Part shown: one piece after another, positions 38,368 to 47,980 of the stretch
Layout: every line of letters starts with the position of its first letter
Position numbering within the stretch: the stretch's first letter is position 1
Assembly: GCF_001889605.1 (NCBI RefSeq)
Contig: NZ_CP018172.1
Coordinates: forward strand, 102,079 to 166,078
Length of the DNA: 64,000 nucleotides
Reading direction: 5' to 3'
Source: Aquibium oceanicum
GTDB taxonomy: Bacteria > Pseudomonadota > Alphaproteobacteria > Rhizobiales > Rhizobiaceae
Program-made: the position numbers and the translations under genes
The notes under the pieces: model-generated
What the model was told of the DNA's origin: nothing
Databases searched by the model: none
What the model saw: only the letters and a program-made list of their open reading frames with translations

Positions 38368-38679
38368 ATGAACTGGCTCAAGTCTTCGGCGTTCGTCGTA
38401 CCCGGATCCCTGGGCTTTGGCATTCTTGCATTTGCAGCCGGCACCATACTCCAGGTGTCGGTTTCCACGCTCCTGGCTGTGCCATTCCGAGCGGAGTTTT
38501 GGGCCTTACCCAACATGGTGATAGCGGGGATCGCCACTGCCGTAGCATTGCGGTTTCTCCGCAAGCGGCAATCGTCCGCCGGATCGGGTGTGCGGGAGCA
38601 TGATGGTATCAACAGCCGCGCTGCGAAGCGCCGAGCTCAGCGAGCGGCAAGGTCAAAGGCGCAGATTGACCAAGGGTAG
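38368..38679 (+). CDS. Hypothetical two-helix membrane protein
   Basis: 103 aa. Two hydrophobic segments (GSLGFGILAFAAGTILQVSV and WALPNMVIAGIATAVALRFL) and a basic tail. Family not recognised. It could be a small gene in its own right or debris next to the ZIP fragment. Confidence 0.4.
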   Translation: MNWLKSSAFVVPGSLGFGILAFAAGTILQVSVSTLLAVPFRAEFWALPNMVIAGIATAVALRFLRKRQSSAGSGVREHDGINSRAAKRRAQRAARSKAQIDQG

Positions 38680-38791
38680 GGTATTCTTCGGTTGCGGGTG
38701 GAGCCTTGCTCCCATGATCCAGGACTTGTCGGCTGTTGATCAGCCCAAAAGCACACTCTAGTCTGAGGCGCCATAGCTTCGAGCGTTGCGT

Positions 38792-40785
38792 CTATGACGC
38801 TGTCACCTTCACCTCGATCATGCCCTTCACCTTGCGCGCCGCCGGCGCACCGACGCGGAGCCTGCGATCAAATAGCGATATGGTCCCGCCCAGCATCATC
38901 ACCGCACCGCCAAGCCAGATAAGCAAAATAAGAGGCTTCCACCACACGCGTACCACAAGGCCGCCGTCGGACGTTGCATCGCCAATCGACACGTAGAGCT
39001 GGCTGAAACCCCGCGTCGCAATTCCCGCCTCCGTGGTCGGCATCTGGCGCGCGGTGTAGAGCCGCTTGGACGAGATAATTTCACCGAGGACACGACCAGC
39101 CTCGTCGACATAAGCGAATTGACCTCGCTCCTCGGAGAAGTTCGGTCCCTGATAGGGCGCAATGCCCTTGTAGCTGAGGGTATAGCCCGCGATTGGCAAT
39201 GTTTCGCCGGGGCGCATGACGACAATCCGTTCGATTTCCAGCGATGTGACGGCGACGATGCCCATCACCGTAACGCCCAATCCGAAGTGTGCTAAGGCCG
39301 TTCCGTAAACCGAACGCGGAAGGCCTTTGAAGCGGCTCCAGACGACAGGCAGAGCTAGCGTGCCTACGCCAGATTTCAAGGCAATGTCGGTGAGAGCTCC
39401 AAACATCAACCAAAGCGCAAGGCCCGCGCCAAAGGCCGCCAATGCACTGGCGCCGTCAATTACGAAGAAGCCCACGAGTGCCGCCAACAAAGCTCCCCAA
39501 AGGCCACGAACAAACGCTGGGAGACAGCATAGAGGTCGCCGCGCTTCCATGCGAGCAGAGGCCCCAACGGAACCACGAGCAGCAGCGGGACCACGAGAGG
39601 GACAAAGGTTAGATTGAAGAAAGGGGCACCAACGGAAATCTTGTCGCCTGTTACCACCTCGATCACCAGCGGATAGAGCGTGCCGATTAGTACAGTTGCG
39701 GCTGCTGTCGTCAGAAACAGGTTGTTAAAAACCAGCGCCCCCTCGCGCGAAATTGGATGAAACAGCCCGCCTGGCGACAATCCAGGCGCGCGCACCGCAA
39801 ACAGTGTGAGAGCACCGCCAATAAACAGTATGAGGATCATCAAGATGAACACCCCGCGAGCGGGATCGCTGGCGAAAGCGTGTACCGACGTCAACACACC
39901 AGATCGGACCAGGAAGGTGCCGAGCAGCGAAAGCGAGAATGTCAGGATCGAGAGTAGCAGCGTCCAGATTTTCAGCGCCGAACGCTTTTCCATCACAATC
40001 GCGGAATGAAGCAAGGCTGTGCCCGCCAACCACGGCAGAAAGGAAGCATTCTCGACAGGGTCCCAGAACCACCAACCTCCCCAACCCAGTTCGTAGTACG
40101 CCCAATAAGAGCCCATCGAGATACCGCCGGTAAGGAAGATCCATGCTGTAAGCGTCCATGGCCGCACCCAGCGCGCCCAGGCAGCGTCGATCTTTCCCTC
40201 GATGAGAGCGGCAACGGCGAAACTGAAGCAGACCGAGAAGCCGACATAGCCCAAATAGAGTAGCGGCGGGTGTATTGCGAGGCCAACATCCTGAAGTATC
40301 GGATTGAGATCCCGCCCCTCCATCGGAGCGGGATTCATCCGGATAAACGGGTTCGAGGTCATCAGGATGAAGAGCAGGAACGCAGCCGCCACCAGCCCTT
40401 GCACCGAAAGAACATTCGACCGAAGCGTTGTCGGCAGATTGCCGCTAAACCAAGCGACTAGTGCACCGAAGAATGTAAGGATCAGAACCCACAAAAGCAT
40501 CGAGCCCTCATGGTTTCCCCAAACCCCGGTGACCTTGAAAAGCATTGGCTTTGCGGAATGGGAGTTCTCCCAAACATTCGCAACCGAGAAATCAGACTGA
40601 ACGTAGGCAGCGGTGAGTGCGAAAAAGGACAGCAGCGTGAACAAGAAGCACATCATCGCGGCAGGACCCGCGATTGCGGTCAGCTTCAAGTCTCCGAAGC
40701 GGGTACCGGCTAGGGGTACGGCGAACTGTACCAGCGCCAGGGAAAACGCGAGGACCAGTGCAAAATGCCCGAGTTCGACGGTCAT
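38792..40785 (-). pseudogene. ccmF: CcmF heme lyase subunit, one-base frameshift
   Basis: About 664 aa from ATG 40785 (MTVELGHFALVLAFSLALVQ). The heme-handling WWD motif GWGGWWFWDPVENASFLPWL is intact, as are GVWGNHEGSMLLW and IHPPLLYLGYVGF. The frame breaks near 39518 (after AVSQRL; PAFVRGLWGALLAAL continues in another frame) and the C-terminus reads normally to 38792. CcmF ligates heme to apocytochromes c. No ccmC/E/H is visible nearby, so this is an isolated copy that may serve the many c-type cytochromes here. Confidence 0.88.
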
Positions 40786-41017
40786 CGTGGCACTCTCATG
40801 GACCGTTTGGTAGCCGCTTGTTTCATTTGAGACTCCAACCAAAGTCCCTGCGATGCAGGCAATCTGGGTACAATTCGGATGTCGTAGCGCCTCAAGTTGG
40901 ATGAGGTTCAAGCCCCAAGCTCAAGCTTTTTCCAGTCACCAGCTGTGGACACCGTGATTGGTGTCTGACAATCGCGGCCGTGCAATGTTCCTGCTGGCCA
41001 CTGGCAAACAACCGCGG

Positions 41018-41050
41018 TTGGGACTATCTAACCCCGTAGTGACTATAGAG
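41018..41050 (+). promoter_or_regulatory. MerR-type operator before merR
   Basis: TTGGGA and CTATAG are separated by 19 bp; the reverse reading CTCTATAGTCACTACGGGG resembles PbrR/CadR-type operators. It lies immediately upstream of the interrupted merR, suggesting autoregulation, and could alternatively face ccmF on the minus strand. Confidence 0.45.
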
Positions 41051-41342
41051 ACATCAGATTACGAACAAACACCTGACCATCGGCTCACTTTCGCGGCTGA
41101 CCAACAGCAAGGTTGAGACCATCCGCTTTTACGAGAAGAGCGGATTGCTTCGGGAACCCGAACGAACCGAGGGAAACTACCGGTCCTACGCGCCGGCGGA
41201 TCTGAATCGTCTCAGCTTCATTCGGCGTGCCCGCGACCTAGGGTTTTTCGCTCGATCAGATCCGTGTGCTTCTCGACCTTGCCGACGACCGATCGAGATC
41301 GTGCGAGGCGGTCGATGAGATCGCCAAGAAGCATGTCGCCGA

Positions 41343-41350
41343 GGTCGAAC
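41343..41350 (+). repeat. IS66 target-site duplication, left copy
   Basis: GGTCGAAC, repeated exactly at 43819-43826. Eight base pairs is the usual IS66 duplication length. Confidence 0.9.
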
Positions 41351-41400
41351 GTAAGCGGGGCTCCAACCGCACCTTCTTTGCACGGCTCTGAGGAGGCACG

Positions 41401-41865
41401 GTGGCGATCCTTTTGGAGGATCGTTTTGTGTCTGGACTTGACCATAGACTTGAGCCGGAGGGCGAGATCCGGCGTTTTGAGGTCATCAACGGCGCGATGG
41501 GCCGCCGGCGTTGGTCGGCCGATGACCGAGCGCGCATCCTGGAAGAGACACTTGCGCCGGGAGCGGTGGTGTCGGCGGTCGCGCGCCGGCATGACCTGAC
41601 CCCGCAGCAACTGTTCACCTGGCGGCGCGAGGCCCGCAAGCGTGCGGAGGCAGACGCTAAAGCGCTGGCCTTCGTGCCGGCGCTGGTCGCGCCAGAGCCC
41701 GCGACCCAGAAGGAGCTGAAGCCGCCGCGAGCGAAGCGTCGTGCGCCGCGACGACGAACAGCGTCGATCGAGGTCGAGGCCTCGGGCGTCACGGTGCGGA
41801 TTGGTGACGGCGCATCGTCTGCCACGATCGCTGCGGTAATCCGCGCATTGAAGGTCACGTCGTGA
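41401..41865 (+). CDS. tnpA: IS66 accessory protein TnpA
   Basis: 154 aa from GTG 41401 (AGGAGG upstream). HTH_Tnp-like region with RRRWSADDRARILEETLAPG, AVVSAVARRHDLTPQQLFTW, then a Lys/Ala-rich linker. Required with TnpB for transposition in this family. Overlaps tnpB by 4 bp. Confidence 0.9.
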   Translation: MAILLEDRFVSGLDHRLEPEGEIRRFEVINGAMGRRRWSADDRARILEETLAPGAVVSAVARRHDLTPQQLFTWRREARKRAEADAKALAFVPALVAPEPATQKELKPPRAKRRAPRRRTASIEVEASGVTVRIGDGASSATIAAVIRALKVTS

Positions 41866-42218
41866 TCGGGCCGACCGGTGCGGTCAAGGTGATGGTCGCG
41901 ACGAAGCCGGTGGACTTCCGCAAGGGGGCCGAAGGCTTGGCCGCGCTGGTGCGCGAGACGATGGGCGCCGATCCGTTCTGTGGCGCGATCTACGTCTTCA
42001 GGGCCAAGCGCGCCGACCGGGTCAAACTCGTCTACTTCGACGGCACCGGCGTGTGCCTGCTGGCGAAGCGTCTGGAAGACGGGAAGTTCTGCTGGCCCGC
42101 GATCACAGATGGTGTGGTCAGGTTGACGGCGGCGCAGTTGCAGGCGCTGCTGGAAGGGCTGGACTGGCGGCGCGTACATGATGCCCGAGAGACGCGCGCG
42201 CCGGTCGCGGCAAGTTGA
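41862..42218 (+). CDS. tnpB: IS66 accessory protein TnpB (Orf2 type)
   Basis: 118 aa from GTG 41862. Classic IS66 Orf2 pattern: VKVMVATKPVDFRKGAEGLA, GAIYVFRAKRADRVKLVYFD, GVCLLAKRLEDGKFCWP. Confidence 0.93.
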   Translation: MIGPTGAVKVMVATKPVDFRKGAEGLAALVRETMGADPFCGAIYVFRAKRADRVKLVYFDGTGVCLLAKRLEDGKFCWPAITDGVVRLTAAQLQALLEGLDWRRVHDARETRAPVAAS

Positions 42219-42275
42219 TTACAAGGGCGGCGAAGACGCTGGCAAAGCATTGGAATGCATGATTGAATCGGCTTT

Positions 42276-43805
42276 GTGAGCAATCCAGCCGATCCTTTGA
42301 GCAACGATCCAATCGCGCTTCAGGCGATGCTTGCCGCGGAGCGCGCCGAGAACGAGCGGCTGCGCCAGATCATCAAGGAGCTGCAGCGTCACCGCTTCGG
42401 CCGCAGGGCAGAGAGCCTGCCCATCGACCAGTTGCTGCTGGGCTTGGAAGAGGTCGAGCAGGTCGAGGCCGAAGGCCTCGCCGCGGAGGAAGCCGGTGAT
42501 CCTGCCAAGCGGGAGGATCGGACCAGGAAGCGCCGCGCCAACCGCGGTTCATTACCCGCCCACCTGCCGCGCATCGAGCAGGTCATCGACATCCCTGACA
42601 AGATCTGCCCGTGCTGCAAGGGAATGCTGCACGTCATGGGCGAGGATCGTTCCGAGCGCCTCGACATCGTGCCGGCCCAGTTCCGCGTCATCGTCACGCG
42701 CCGCCCGAAATACGCCTGCCGGAGCTGCGAAGAGGTCGTGGTGCAGGCGCCGGCTCCCTCGCGCCTCGTCGAGGGTGGCATCCCGACCGAAGCAACCGTC
42801 GCCCATGTACTGGTGTCGAAGTATGCCGACCATCTTCCGCTCTACCGCCAGTCCCAGATCTATGCCCGCCAAGGCGTGAACCTGGATCGGTCCACGCTCG
42901 CCGACTGGGTCGGAAAGGCGGCCTTCCTGCTTCGCCCGATCCATGAGCGCCTGTTCGAGCGGTTGAAGGCGTCCGGCAAGCTCTTCGCCGATGAAACCAC
43001 GGCGCCGGTGCTCGACCCCGGCCGCGGCCGCACCAAGACGGGCCAGCTGTTCGCCTATGCAAGGGACGATCGATCCTGGGGCGGGATCGATCCGCCCGGC
43101 GTCGCCTATCTCTATGCGCCCGACCGCAAGGCCGAGCAGCCACTGCGGCATCTTCAGGGCTTCGTCGGAATCCTGCAGGTCGACGGCTACCCCGGATACC
43201 GGGCGTTGGCCGAGCGCAACGCCGTGAGCCTGGCCTTCTGTTGGGCGCATGTCCGTCGCCGCTTCTACGAACTGGCCCAGTCCGGACCCGCGCCGATCGC
43301 CACGGAGGCGCTCGCCCGCACCGCCGAACTCTACAAGATCGAGAGCGAGATCCGGGGACGCTCGCCCGAAGAGCGGCGCATCGCCCGTCAGGAGAGAAGC
43401 CGACCTATCATCGATGCCTTCGAGCCGTGGCTACGCGGGAATTTTGCGCTGGTCAGCCAGAAGAGCAAGCTCGCCGAAGCGATCCGCTACGCGCTCTCGC
43501 GCTGGGCTGGGCTCAGCCGCTTCCTCGACGACGGCCGCGTCGAGATCGACTCCAACGTGGTAGAGCGCTCGATCAGGCCAATCGCCCTCAATCGAAAGAA
43601 CGCGCTCTTCGCCGGTTCCGACGGCGGTGGAGAACATTGGGCGACGATCGCCTCACTCACAGAAACCGCGAAGCTCAACGGCGTTGATCCGTTCGCATAC
43701 CTCGCCGACGTCATCACCCGCATCGTCGCCGGTCACCCGCAGAACCAGATCGACGACCTGCTGCCATGGGCCTATGCCCCAGCGCCACTCAAGGCCGTGG
43801 CCTGA
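42276..43805 (+). CDS. tnpC: IS66 transposase TnpC
   Basis: 509 aa from GTG 42276. Coiled-coil start (AMLAAERAENERLRQIIKEL), zinc-ribbon CPCCKG, DDE core with LFADETTAPVLDPGRGRTK, VDGYPGYRAL and AFCWAHVRRRFYE, and C-terminal SNVVERSIRPIALNRKNALF. Full length and uninterrupted, so the element is probably active. Confidence 0.95.
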   Translation: MSNPADPLSNDPIALQAMLAAERAENERLRQIIKELQRHRFGRRAESLPIDQLLLGLEEVEQVEAEGLAAEEAGDPAKREDRTRKRRANRGSLPAHLPRIEQVIDIPDKICPCCKGMLHVMGEDRSERLDIVPAQFRVIVTRRPKYACRSCEEVVVQAPAPSRLVEGGIPTEATVAHVLVSKYADHLPLYRQSQIYARQGVNLDRSTLADWVGKAAFLLRPIHERLFERLKASGKLFADETTAPVLDPGRGRTKTGQLFAYARDDRSWGGIDPPGVAYLYAPDRKAEQPLRHLQGFVGILQVDGYPGYRALAERNAVSLAFCWAHVRRRFYELAQSGPAPIATEALARTAELYKIESEIRGRSPEERRIARQERSRPIIDAFEPWLRGNFALVSQKSKLAEAIRYALSRWAGLSRFLDDGRVEIDSNVVERSIRPIALNRKNALFAGSDGGGEHWATIASLTETAKLNGVDPFAYLADVITRIVAGHPQNQIDDLLPWAYAPAPLKAVA

Positions 43806-43818
43806 GAACAGCGGTTAC

Positions 43819-43826
43819 GGTCGAAC
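43819..43826 (+). repeat. IS66 target-site duplication, right copy
   Basis: GGTCGAAC, matching 41343-41350. It is followed directly by the remainder of merR. Confidence 0.9.
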
Positions 43827-43969
43827 GAAAGATTGCCGACGTCAAGGCCTTACAGGATGAGCTCGATCGACTGATCTCTCAGTGTCGATGCGGGACAGTT
43901 GCAGAATGTCGGATCATTGAAACATTGTCTCCGTTGGTGCCCCAAGAGAGCAAGAGGGCGACGCGATAG

Positions 43970-44311
43970 AGATATCTCAAAGGCCTTGTCGCACAAGGCG
44001 TTCGGTCATTGCTCCACCTGACATCGGATCGCGTGGCTTCAGGAACATTCGGATCGCCTCGCAACGTAATTCGACCTGACCAGAGCCCTACGATCAGAAT
44101 CGCGAGAATTGTCAGCCGAAAACCTAAGCTGATCCATGCGCGCCTGGACACGCCTATGCACTCGATTTTCTACGATAATCGAGCGTATCATCTCCATGCA
44201 TTATTCGCGAGAGCAGCAGCACAAGCTGACCTCACGATATGTGGTCTCGCGTAGATTATTGTAAAGCGTGTTGGCGGGAGATTCCAACTGTGACGCAAGG
44301 ATCAAAGACGC
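43970..44311. other. 342-bp gap between merR and the P1B ATPase
   Basis: The two flanking genes converge here. No gene or clear terminator was identified. A hydrophobic open stretch on the minus strand overlaps the merR 3' end and lacks support. Confidence 0.45.
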
Positions 44312-46825
44312 TCAAACCGTGCTGGAGCTCCCCTTTGGGCTCGGGTCGCGATAGGCCAACAGCCGGAGCGCGTTGAAGACGACAAGCAGCGTCGAGCCTT
44401 CGTGCATGGCGACCGCCGGGCCAATTCCCAGTCCAAACATCGTCGAGGGGATCAGGATGGCGACGACCCCGAGACTGACGAACACGTTCTGGAGGATGAT
44501 CGAGCGTGTCTGGCGACTCAGTCCGACGGCGAAGGGCAGGTGGGCGAGATCGTCGGCCATCAGGGCGACGTCGGCGGTCTCCAGCGCGACGTCGGAGCCG
44601 GCCGCGCCCATGGCGATACCGACAGTAGCGCTCGCCATGGCCGGGGCATCGTTGACGCCGTCGCCGACCATCGCGACCTTGCCTTCCGCCCGCAGCTTCT
44701 TGACGGACTCGACCTTGTCCTCGGGCATCAGGTCGCCCCAGGCTTCGTCCAGTCCGACGTCTTTCGCAATCGCGTCGGCGACCTTCTGGTTGTCGCCTGA
44801 CAGCATGATCATGCGCTTGATGCCGATGTCGTGCAGCGCCTTCAGTGATGCGCGAGCTGCTGCGCGCGGCGTATCCATCAAACCGATCGCACCGAGATCG
44901 CGGTCGCCCTGGCGGACGACCATCGTCGTGCGGCCGCCGTCCCTGAGCTTCGTGATCGCCTCGATCATGGCAGTGCCCAGAGCCGGGATGCCCTCGCTTC
45001 CGAACATCTCGGCCTTGCCGATCCATACCGTCTGGCCGTCGAGCGTCGCGGTGACGCCCTTGCCGGTTAGGCTCTTAAGATCCGAGGCCGCGGCGACGGC
45101 CTTGCCGCCCAGCTTCTCCTTGCCGTCGCGTGCGATCGCCTCGGCCAGTGGATGGTCGCTGAGGGTTTCCACCGCTACAGCGACCGCCAGCAGTTCCTTC
45201 TCGTCCACGCCTTCGGCGGTAACGATGTCGGTGATGCGCGGCTTGCCTTCGGTCAGCGTTCCGGTCTTGTCGAAGGCGATTGCTGTCAGCGAGCCGAGGT
45301 TTTCGAGAGGTCCGCCGCCTTTGACCAGAACGCCGCCCCGCGCGGCGCGGGCGACGCCCGATAGGACGGCACTCGGCGTGGCGATGGCGAGCGCACAGGG
45401 ACTGGCTGCGACCAGGACGGCCATGGCACGGTAGAAGCTGTCCCGGAACGGCTCATCGATCACCACCCAGGCGAACAGAAGGATAACGGCGAGCGCCAGC
45501 ACCGCAGGCACGAAGATCTTCTCGAAACGCTCGGTGAAGCGCTGCGTCGGCGACTTCTGCGCCTCCGCCTCGCTGACCATCTTGACCACCTTGGCGAGCG
45601 CGGTCTCGGTCGAGCGGCGCGTCACCTCGATCTCGATCGCGCCAGAGCCGTTGATCGTTCCGGCGAAAGCACGCGACGCGCCATCCACGGAATCCGGTCG
45701 TGCCCTCGCGGCGGCCGCATCGGCAACAGGACGCTTGTCAACGGGAATGCTCTCTCCCGTGACAGGCGCCTGGTTTATGCTGGAGTTGCCCTTGACCAGG
45801 AATCCATCGGCCGGCAGCCGTTCGTTCGGACGCACAATGACGATATCGCCGACCGCAAGCTCCTCGACCGGGATTTCCTTCGTTTCGCTGTCCCGCCTCA
45901 CGGTTGCAACCGATGGTGCAAGCTCGGCGAGAGCCTCGATCGCACGCTTGGCGCGGCCCATAGCGTAGTGTTCGAGTGCATGGCCGAGGCTGAACAGGAA
46001 CAGCAGCAGCGCGCCTTCCGCAAAGGCGCCAAGGGCCGCTGCGCCAGCCGCGGCGACCAACATCAACGTATCGATCTCGAACCGCTTGAGGCGCAGATTG
46101 TCGATCGCTTCCCGCAATGTGAAGAAACCGCCGAAGAAGTAGGCGGCGATATAGCAAGCGGTCGGCAGCCATTCCGGTGCGCCGGCAACGAGCTTCTCGA
46201 CCGCGTAGCCGATGCCAAGCAATGCGCCGCTCGCGAGCGCGAATATCAGCTCTGTGTTCGGACCAAGGAATTCACCATGCGCGTGATCGTGCCCCTCGTT
46301 TTCCGAATGCTTCTCGCCAGCATCGTGATCGTGACCAGCATGATCGTCATGCGCAGTCTTTGCATCGTGCAGCACGTCCGATTTCCGCTTGACGCCAAGA
46401 TCGCGTAGCGAGGCGGCGATTGCGTCTTCCGACACGGCCTGGCGATCAAACTCGATATGGACAATCCCGGCGGCATTTGCCTCGGCCTCGATCACCCCGG
46501 GCAACGACCTTAGCTTCTCTGCGACCGTGCGGGCCCGGCGTTCGTGGCCGACGCCGGAGACTTTCCACGTCAGATGTCCGAAGCGAGCGGTGATTTGCGC
46601 GCCAGCCGATTGCGCGATCTGCCGAATCCTGGTTAGCGGCAGGACTTTCGGGTCGAAATGCAGGCACAGCCGAGCAGGGTTCTCACCTTCTGCCGCCAGC
46701 ACATGGACCTTTTCAACGCCCTGTCGCGCCTCGAGGTCGGAAGTCAAACGCGCGACGCAAGCATCTGCGATGTCGTCAACCTCGGGCAACAAGACCGGGA
46801 TGTCCAGGCGTAGCTTGCTCGTCAT
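44312..46825 (-). CDS. P1B-type heavy-metal exporting ATPase (ZntA/CadA-like)
   Basis: 837 aa. Two N-terminal HMA-like regions without CxxC, then a His/Asp-rich loop (HDDHAGHDHDAGEKHSENEG). The core has SPCALAIATPSAVLSG (metal-transport SPC), DKTGTLTEGKP (phosphorylation Asp), SDHPLAEAI (HP site) and GDGVNDAPA (hinge). SPC plus a His-rich loop suits Zn/Cd/Pb export rather than copper (CPC). It lies 28 bp after a DsbA gene and ends a five-gene operon under a MerR-type promoter at 49350. Intact. Confidence 0.93.
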   Translation of the reverse strand: MTSKLRLDIPVLLPEVDDIADACVARLTSDLEARQGVEKVHVLAAEGENPARLCLHFDPKVLPLTRIRQIAQSAGAQITARFGHLTWKVSGVGHERRARTVAEKLRSLPGVIEAEANAAGIVHIEFDRQAVSEDAIAASLRDLGVKRKSDVLHDAKTAHDDHAGHDHDAGEKHSENEGHDHAHGEFLGPNTELIFALASGALLGIGYAVEKLVAGAPEWLPTACYIAAYFFGGFFTLREAIDNLRLKRFEIDTLMLVAAAGAAALGAFAEGALLLFLFSLGHALEHYAMGRAKRAIEALAELAPSVATVRRDSETKEIPVEELAVGDIVIVRPNERLPADGFLVKGNSSINQAPVTGESIPVDKRPVADAAAARARPDSVDGASRAFAGTINGSGAIEIEVTRRSTETALAKVVKMVSEAEAQKSPTQRFTERFEKIFVPAVLALAVILLFAWVVIDEPFRDSFYRAMAVLVAASPCALAIATPSAVLSGVARAARGGVLVKGGGPLENLGSLTAIAFDKTGTLTEGKPRITDIVTAEGVDEKELLAVAVAVETLSDHPLAEAIARDGKEKLGGKAVAAASDLKSLTGKGVTATLDGQTVWIGKAEMFGSEGIPALGTAMIEAITKLRDGGRTTMVVRQGDRDLGAIGLMDTPRAAARASLKALHDIGIKRMIMLSGDNQKVADAIAKDVGLDEAWGDLMPEDKVESVKKLRAEGKVAMVGDGVNDAPAMASATVGIAMGAAGSDVALETADVALMADDLAHLPFAVGLSRQTRSIILQNVFVSLGVVAILIPSTMFGLGIGPAVAMHEGSTLLVVFNALRLLAYRDPSPKGSSSTV

Positions 46826-46853
46826 CTCGAAACACTCCCGCTTACTGCGCTTC

Positions 46854-47504
46854 CTATCTCGTAGCTTCCACTTCGCTCTTGACGAGCGCTTCCAGTTGCT
46901 GCCGTCCGAACGACGCTAGCGGCTTTCCGTTGACGAAGAAGGTCGGCGTTCCCCGGATGCCGACGGCCTGGACATCCGCCACGTCCTGGGCGATCACCGC
47001 ATTCACCTGTTCGGTGACGGCATCCTGCCGGGCTTTGGTGAGGTCGAGACCGACCTCCGCCGCAAGTTCCCATGCGCGGGTCGCCTGGGGATTGCCATCT
47101 GCGCCCCACTGGTCCTGGTTTTGCAGAAGCCACTCCATGACCCGCTGGAACTTGTCCTGCCTACGCGCAGCCTCGAGAATCCGTATCGCCTCCTCGGACG
47201 CTGGGTGGAAAGGAGTGTAGCGGATGATGACGCGAACCTCCTCCGGATAGGTGGCCATAATCTGCTTCACCGTCGGGTAGAAGGCGCGGCAAGCCTCGCA
47301 GGACGGGTCGAAGAATTCCACGATCGTCACCGGAGCCGTGGCCGGGCCGAGGATCGGCGAATGGGGGCGGACCAGCTGGCTGCTTTCGGCCGCAATCGGG
47401 ACGGGGGCATTTTCACTGGATGACTGCGAGTAAAGATATGCCCCACCGGCAAAGATGGCGACGGCGCCTGCTCCAGTGGCGATTATGACGGCTCGTCTGT
47501 TCAT
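46854..47504 (-). CDS. DsbA-family thioredoxin-like protein (BdbD-like)
   Basis: 216 aa. N-terminal anchor (AVIIATGAGAVAIFAGGAYL), thioredoxin domain with EFFDPSCEACRAFYP (CEAC), then GIRGTPTFFVNGKPL (cis-Pro). Its ATG overlaps the dsbB stop by 4 bp, so it forms an oxidising pair with DsbB. Confidence 0.88.
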   Translation of the reverse strand: MNRRAVIIATGAGAVAIFAGGAYLYSQSSSENAPVPIAAESSQLVRPHSPILGPATAPVTIVEFFDPSCEACRAFYPTVKQIMATYPEEVRVIIRYTPFHPASEEAIRILEAARRQDKFQRVMEWLLQNQDQWGADGNPQATRAWELAAEVGLDLTKARQDAVTEQVNAVIAQDVADVQAVGIRGTPTFFVNGKPLASFGRQQLEALVKSEVEATR

Positions 47505-47980
47505 GGCTTCCTGATCCGCGTCGTCAGAAAGAGAAGAAGGACGATCCCTGCAAAGGCTGCGAAGGACAGAAAGGGCAGAGGAATGCTGCCGAAGATTGTC
47601 ATCGCTGCGTCAGTGCAGGAGGGTCCCTGCCCACAGGGCTCCAGCGCCTCGGTGATCACACCGCCAAAGAGAAGCGAATGATAGAGGGCGATACCGCCAC
47701 CGATCACGGCGAGCGGCAGTCCATAGAGCCATGTCCCTCTGTCCACACGGAAGGCGCCGACGGCGAGCACGATGGCGAGGGGAAACATGAAGGCGCGCTG
47801 GTACCAGCACAACACGCAGGGGGTCTGCCCCATCACCTCTCCGATGAAGAGGGCGCCGAGCGAGGCGACAAGCGCTACGAACCAAGCCGCGAACAGCAGA
47901 GACCATAGCGAATTCCCGTCGCTCGAAGGGCGGGCAAGACCAGACGCTGTTTCCGTACGGTTACGGTCAGTCGCGTTCAT
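47501..47980 (-). CDS. dsbB: DsbB/BdbC-type disulfide bond formation protein
   Basis: 159 aa from ATG 47980. Four membrane segments, first Cys pair in GQTPCVLCWYQRAFMFPLAI (CxxC) and second pair in EPCGQGPSCTDA. It reoxidises the DsbA-like protein and passes electrons to quinone. Overlaps ccdA by 4 bp. Confidence 0.9.
   Translation of the reverse strand: MNATDRNRTETASGLARPSSDGNSLWSLLFAAWFVALVASLGALFIGEVMGQTPCVLCWYQRAFMFPLAIVLAVGAFRVDRGTWLYGLPLAVIGGGIALYHSLLFGGVITEALEPCGQGPSCTDAAMTIFGSIPLPFLSFAAFAGIVLLLFLTTRIRKP

Larger units (their letters stand above)
41351..43818 (+). mobile_element. Complete IS66-family element inside merR
   Basis: 2468 bp with ends GTAAGCGGGGCTCC (left) and GAGAACAGCGGTTAC (right, inverted), flanked by the 8-bp repeat GGTCGAAC. 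It carries tnpA, tnpB and tnpC, all intact, in the same direction as the disrupted gene. Its TnpC is close to the split fragments at 25250 and 27601, but not identical. Confidence 0.95.
41058..43969 (+). pseudogene. MerR-family metal regulator interrupted by IS66
   Basis: The 5' part (41058-41350) reads LTIGSLSRLTNSKVETIRFY, EKSGLLREPERTEGNYRSYA and IRRARDLGF. One T too many in the run 41244-41248 shifts the frame; after it comes SLDQIRVLLDLADDRSRSCE. The IS66 splits it at HVAEVER; the 3' part (43819-43969) resumes KIADVKALQDELDRLISQCR, then CGTVAECRIIETLSP. The Cys at the start of the dimer helix and the CxCxxxxxxC tail suit heavy-metal sensors (ZntR/CadR/PbrR-like). The start codon is unclear (ATT or ACG). 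Confidence 0.85.

Noticed and set aside
43879..44151. Hydrophobic small protein on the minus strand
   Set aside because: Overlaps the merR 3' end antisense and has no RBS or family support.
44373..45434. Long Ser/Ala-rich open frame opposite the P1B ATPase
   Set aside because: Antisense shadow with no motif, while the ATPase is complete.
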